The notes beneath the pieces are model-generated. The model saw only the letters and a program-made list of their open reading frames with translations, was not told the DNA's origin and ran no database searches. From assembly GCA_034440515.1 (NCBI GenBank), contig JAWXCF010000015.1, positions 1 through 27,132 of the forward strand: DNA of 27,132 nucleotides. Direction: 5' to 3'. Positions 25,412-27,132 of the stretch are shown here, piece by piece. A program made the position numbers and the translations under genes. This DNA is from JAWXCF01 sp034440515 (GTDB lineage Bacteria > Bacteroidota > Bacteroidia > CAILMK01). Each line of letters starts with the position of its first letter. Within the stretch, counting starts at the first letter, position 1.

Positions 25412-26062
25412 ATGCCACTACTCGCAAATAAAATAATCAGTCCAGGTACCAGTCTTGGAATGTGGGAAATTACAGAAAACTCTGATTCTTTGAAATGGGA
25501 ATTGCAATGGGGTAAAGATGACATAAAAGCTTATCAAAGTTTGAATGACCCAAAGAGAAGTATGCAATGGTTAAGTAGCAGAGTATTGTTGCGCAAAATG
25601 ATGAATACATCAGAATTCATTAATCTACAGATAGACGAATTTGGCAAACCGTATTTAAAAGATAGCAAACTTAAATTAAGTATTAGTCATAGCGAAAATT
25701 TAGTTGGGGTCCTTATCAGTGAGCACGAGTGTGGTCTAGATATTGAGCATATGAAGCCAGAGCGCATTGAAAAGTTATGTACAAAGTATATGACAGAGAA
25801 CGAACTGGACAACTGCAATATGAAGGAATTTCGTATGGAGAAATTATACTTATATTGGAGTGCAAAAGAAGCATTGTATAAGTTATATGGAAAGCGCAAA
25901 ATTGACTTCAAACAAAACTTAAAAATATACCCCTTTGAGTGGCACCCAGGTGGTGTAATAAGGGCTAGAATAGAAAAATCCAACTATCTAAATGAGTTGG
26001 TAGTTAGTTATGATGTAATAAATGACTACATAGTAGCCTATGCAGTAGATATGGACAAATAG
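25412..26062 (+). CDS. 4'-phosphopantetheinyl transferase superfamily protein
   Basis: About 216 residues from the ATG at 25412, as in Sfp/AcpT-type transferases, which attach phosphopantetheine from CoA to a carrier-protein serine. The family pattern is present: WLSSRVLLRKMM (CoA-binding region), KPYLKDSKLKLSISHSENLVG, GLDIEHMKPERIEKL with the Mg-binding Asp and Glu, and FRMEKLYLYWSAKEALYKLYG carrying the W-x-x-K-E-A-x-x-K signature. It is a single-copy type that may be the ACP synthase of this organism. It converges with the unknown gene at 26065, with only 2 bp between the stops. Confidence 0.93.
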   Translation: MPLLANKIISPGTSLGMWEITENSDSLKWELQWGKDDIKAYQSLNDPKRSMQWLSSRVLLRKMMNTSEFINLQIDEFGKPYLKDSKLKLSISHSENLVGVLISEHECGLDIEHMKPERIEKLCTKYMTENELDNCNMKEFRMEKLYLYWSAKEALYKLYGKRKIDFKQNLKIYPFEWHPGGVIRARIEKSNYLNELVVSYDVINDYIVAYAVDMDK

Positions 26063-26064
26063 TT

Positions 26065-26622
26065 CTATTTCTTTCTTCTGTTAAATAGACTCTTAATATT
26101 TAATCTTAAGTCATTGACACGCTCACCTGCTGTCCTAATGGCTATCTTAGTTTCTCTAACAGAATCAACTTCTCCTTTAGACCCGGTAATACTGTTAATA
26201 ATGCCGTCTATTTTGTTTTTCATAAATCTACGGGCGTAGTACGACCCTGCAATTTTCAATGCACTTAATATGAGACCGCTACCTCCTGCGGCTAATGGGG
26301 TTGGAAGTACAGAATTCAATATACCTGCAGCTATCAGTCTAAGTGGACTAGCAATTAGCGCAGCTCTACGAGGATTTTGAGTAAAATCGGTATTCGAATT
26401 CCCACCATCTGGATGAAATTTATTGCCAAAGTACTTATTGTCTATATAATCCCAATGACTGGTAATAGATGCGGCAGACTCTTTTCTTATTTTATCTGCG
26501 TGTTTTATTCTCAACCTTAATTCTGTTAGGTCTGTAATTTTTTGTCTAGGTAACAATAATTTTATTACTGTACCATCGCTTAATGGCAAATTGTTTCCTA
26601 AATTATTTGATGTATTTTCCAT
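26065..26622 (-). CDS. Unknown protein paired with a holin-like membrane protein
   Basis: 185 residues, no recognised family. The N-terminal half is charged and helical (ITDLTELRLRIKHADKIRKESA). A hydrophobic, Gly/Ala-rich stretch at about 92-130 (PLRLIAAGILNSVLPTPLAAG then LILSALKIAGSYYA) may contact a membrane, and the C-terminus is basic (LNIKSLFNRRKK). Its ATG directly abuts the TAG of the upstream holin-like gene, so the two are certainly one transcript and probably act together at the envelope. Confidence 0.75.
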   Translation of the reverse strand: MENTSNNLGNNLPLSDGTVIKLLLPRQKITDLTELRLRIKHADKIRKESAASITSHWDYIDNKYFGNKFHPDGGNSNTDFTQNPRRAALIASPLRLIAAGILNSVLPTPLAAGGSGLILSALKIAGSYYARRFMKNKIDGIINSITGSKGEVDSVRETKIAIRTAGERVNDLRLNIKSLFNRRKK

Positions 26623-27027
26623 CTAAATTATATTATTATTAGTTTCTTCTTCATCTTCATCTAATATAGTAAGATTCGAAATTATGCTATTAATTAGAGG
26701 TTTTTCAATGATGTTTCCTCGTAAAGACTTCATTAATACACCCATAATGAATAGTAAGATAGTTATGGACAAGAAACCAAGAAAATTGCTCTTAAACAGT
26801 ATTCCCAAACCTAGAGCTGCTGATGTTAAAAGGAATAATGCAGCAATTGCCCAACACACGGTAGAAACCAAAATGCTAACAGTTTTACCAGAATTGATAG
26901 CAATTAACTCTATCATCTTCATTTTTTGATACTCTATGGTACTTTCAATCCATACTTTTATTTGTGCCGGCAGTTCTCTTAGGGTAGTTAAATCACCAGC
27001 CATAGTTGTTTTCTTATGTTGTTCCAT
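26623..27027 (-). CDS. Holin superfamily 3_6-like membrane protein
   Basis: About 134 residues from the ATG at 27027; the frame extends upstream, but those codons lie in the promoter region. After a short cytoplasmic helix (QIKVWIESTIEYQKMKMIELI) come two transmembrane segments (about 46-76, SILVSTVCWAIAALFLLTSAA onward; and about 81-98, FLGFLSITILLFIMGVLM), then an acidic tail. This is the layout of the Phage_holin_3_6 / 'phage holin family' proteins that are chromosomal, non-phage genes in Bacteroidota, often next to stress or envelope genes. No phage genes surround it. It abuts the unknown gene at 26065-26622. Confidence 0.8.
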   Translation of the reverse strand: MEQHKKTTMAGDLTTLRELPAQIKVWIESTIEYQKMKMIELIAINSGKTVSILVSTVCWAIAALFLLTSAALGLGILFKSNFLGFLSITILLFIMGVLMKSLRGNIIEKPLINSIISNLTILDEDEEETNNNII

Positions 27028-27093
27028 AGTTTTAAAGTTTATAGTTGCAGTTGTAAAAATAGCGTTTATCAAAATCAACTTTTTAAAAAATAA

Positions 27094-27119
27094 GGGAATG
27101 AGAACTTAATCCCATTCCC
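27094..27119 (-). terminator. Hairpin terminator for a minus-strand gene beyond the right edge
   Basis: GGGAATG at 27094-27100 pairs with CATTCCC at 27113-27119 around a 12-base loop. On the minus strand it is followed by TTATTTTTTAAAA, a good U-tract, so it should end a minus-strand transcript coming from outside the window, just upstream of the holin-like gene. Confidence 0.6.
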
Positions 27120-27132
27120 CTTACTATTAATT

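Noticed and set aside
26065..27027. Prophage or lysis module
   Set aside because: Holin-3_6-like proteins are common chromosomal genes in Bacteroidota. No lysin, portal, capsid, integrase or attachment repeat is visible.

Overview
The window looks like chromosomal DNA of a Bacteroidota bacterium, probably an environmental member of the Chitinophagales/Saprospirales type. Four things point there: low GC; sparse Shine-Dalgarno sequences but repeated TAnnTTTG -7 promoter boxes; two secreted proteins with type IX secretion (T9SS) sorting tails, one type A and one type B with PKD repeats; and Bacteroidota-style versions of BCAT, dCTP deaminase and an arginase-like protein. I see no rRNA, tRNA, CRISPR array, IS element or prophage module.

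Left part (1-7614). A 554-bp stretch without a convincing gene is followed by a minus-strand HI0933/YhiN-type flavoprotein. Diverging from it is the most accessory-looking part of the window, a plus-strand run. It contains a DUF4910 zinc-peptidase-like protein with a C-terminal winged helix, a formyltransferase-fold protein that lacks two of three catalytic residues, a GT-B 'surface carbohydrate' protein, an AAC(3)-family acyltransferase broken by a +1 frameshift, and an aldo/keto reductase. Such genes are typical companions in surface-polysaccharide or nonulosonate modification loci, so I read this as a small surface-glycoconjugate cassette. The AAC(3) gene appears to carry, behind the frameshift, a C-terminal winged-helix-like domain resembling the one at the end of the DUF4910 protein.

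Middle part (7650-16929). A strong bidirectional terminator separates the cassette from a 1295-residue secreted protein with 14 PKD domains and a T9SS type B tail. Then come uvrB and an NAD-dependent epimerase/dehydratase. The latter diverges from an arginase-superfamily protein whose metal ligands are mostly lost. A small secreted T9SS type A protein follows.

Right part (17027-27132). This is mostly housekeeping: a helical-repeat protein of unknown function, gcvT, a ComB-like phosphatase, a 3-methyladenine DNA glycosylase, branched-chain aminotransferase, a small protein that may be a diverged DNA polymerase III psi subunit, RdgB/HAM1, dCTP deaminase, a seven-bladed WD40 protein and a 4'-phosphopantetheinyl transferase. 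An abutting membrane-protein pair (holin-3_6-like plus an unknown) ends the window. Several of these concern nucleotide-pool cleaning and DNA repair (rdgB, dcd, mpg, uvrB). rdgB and dcd converge with stop codons overlapping by four bases.
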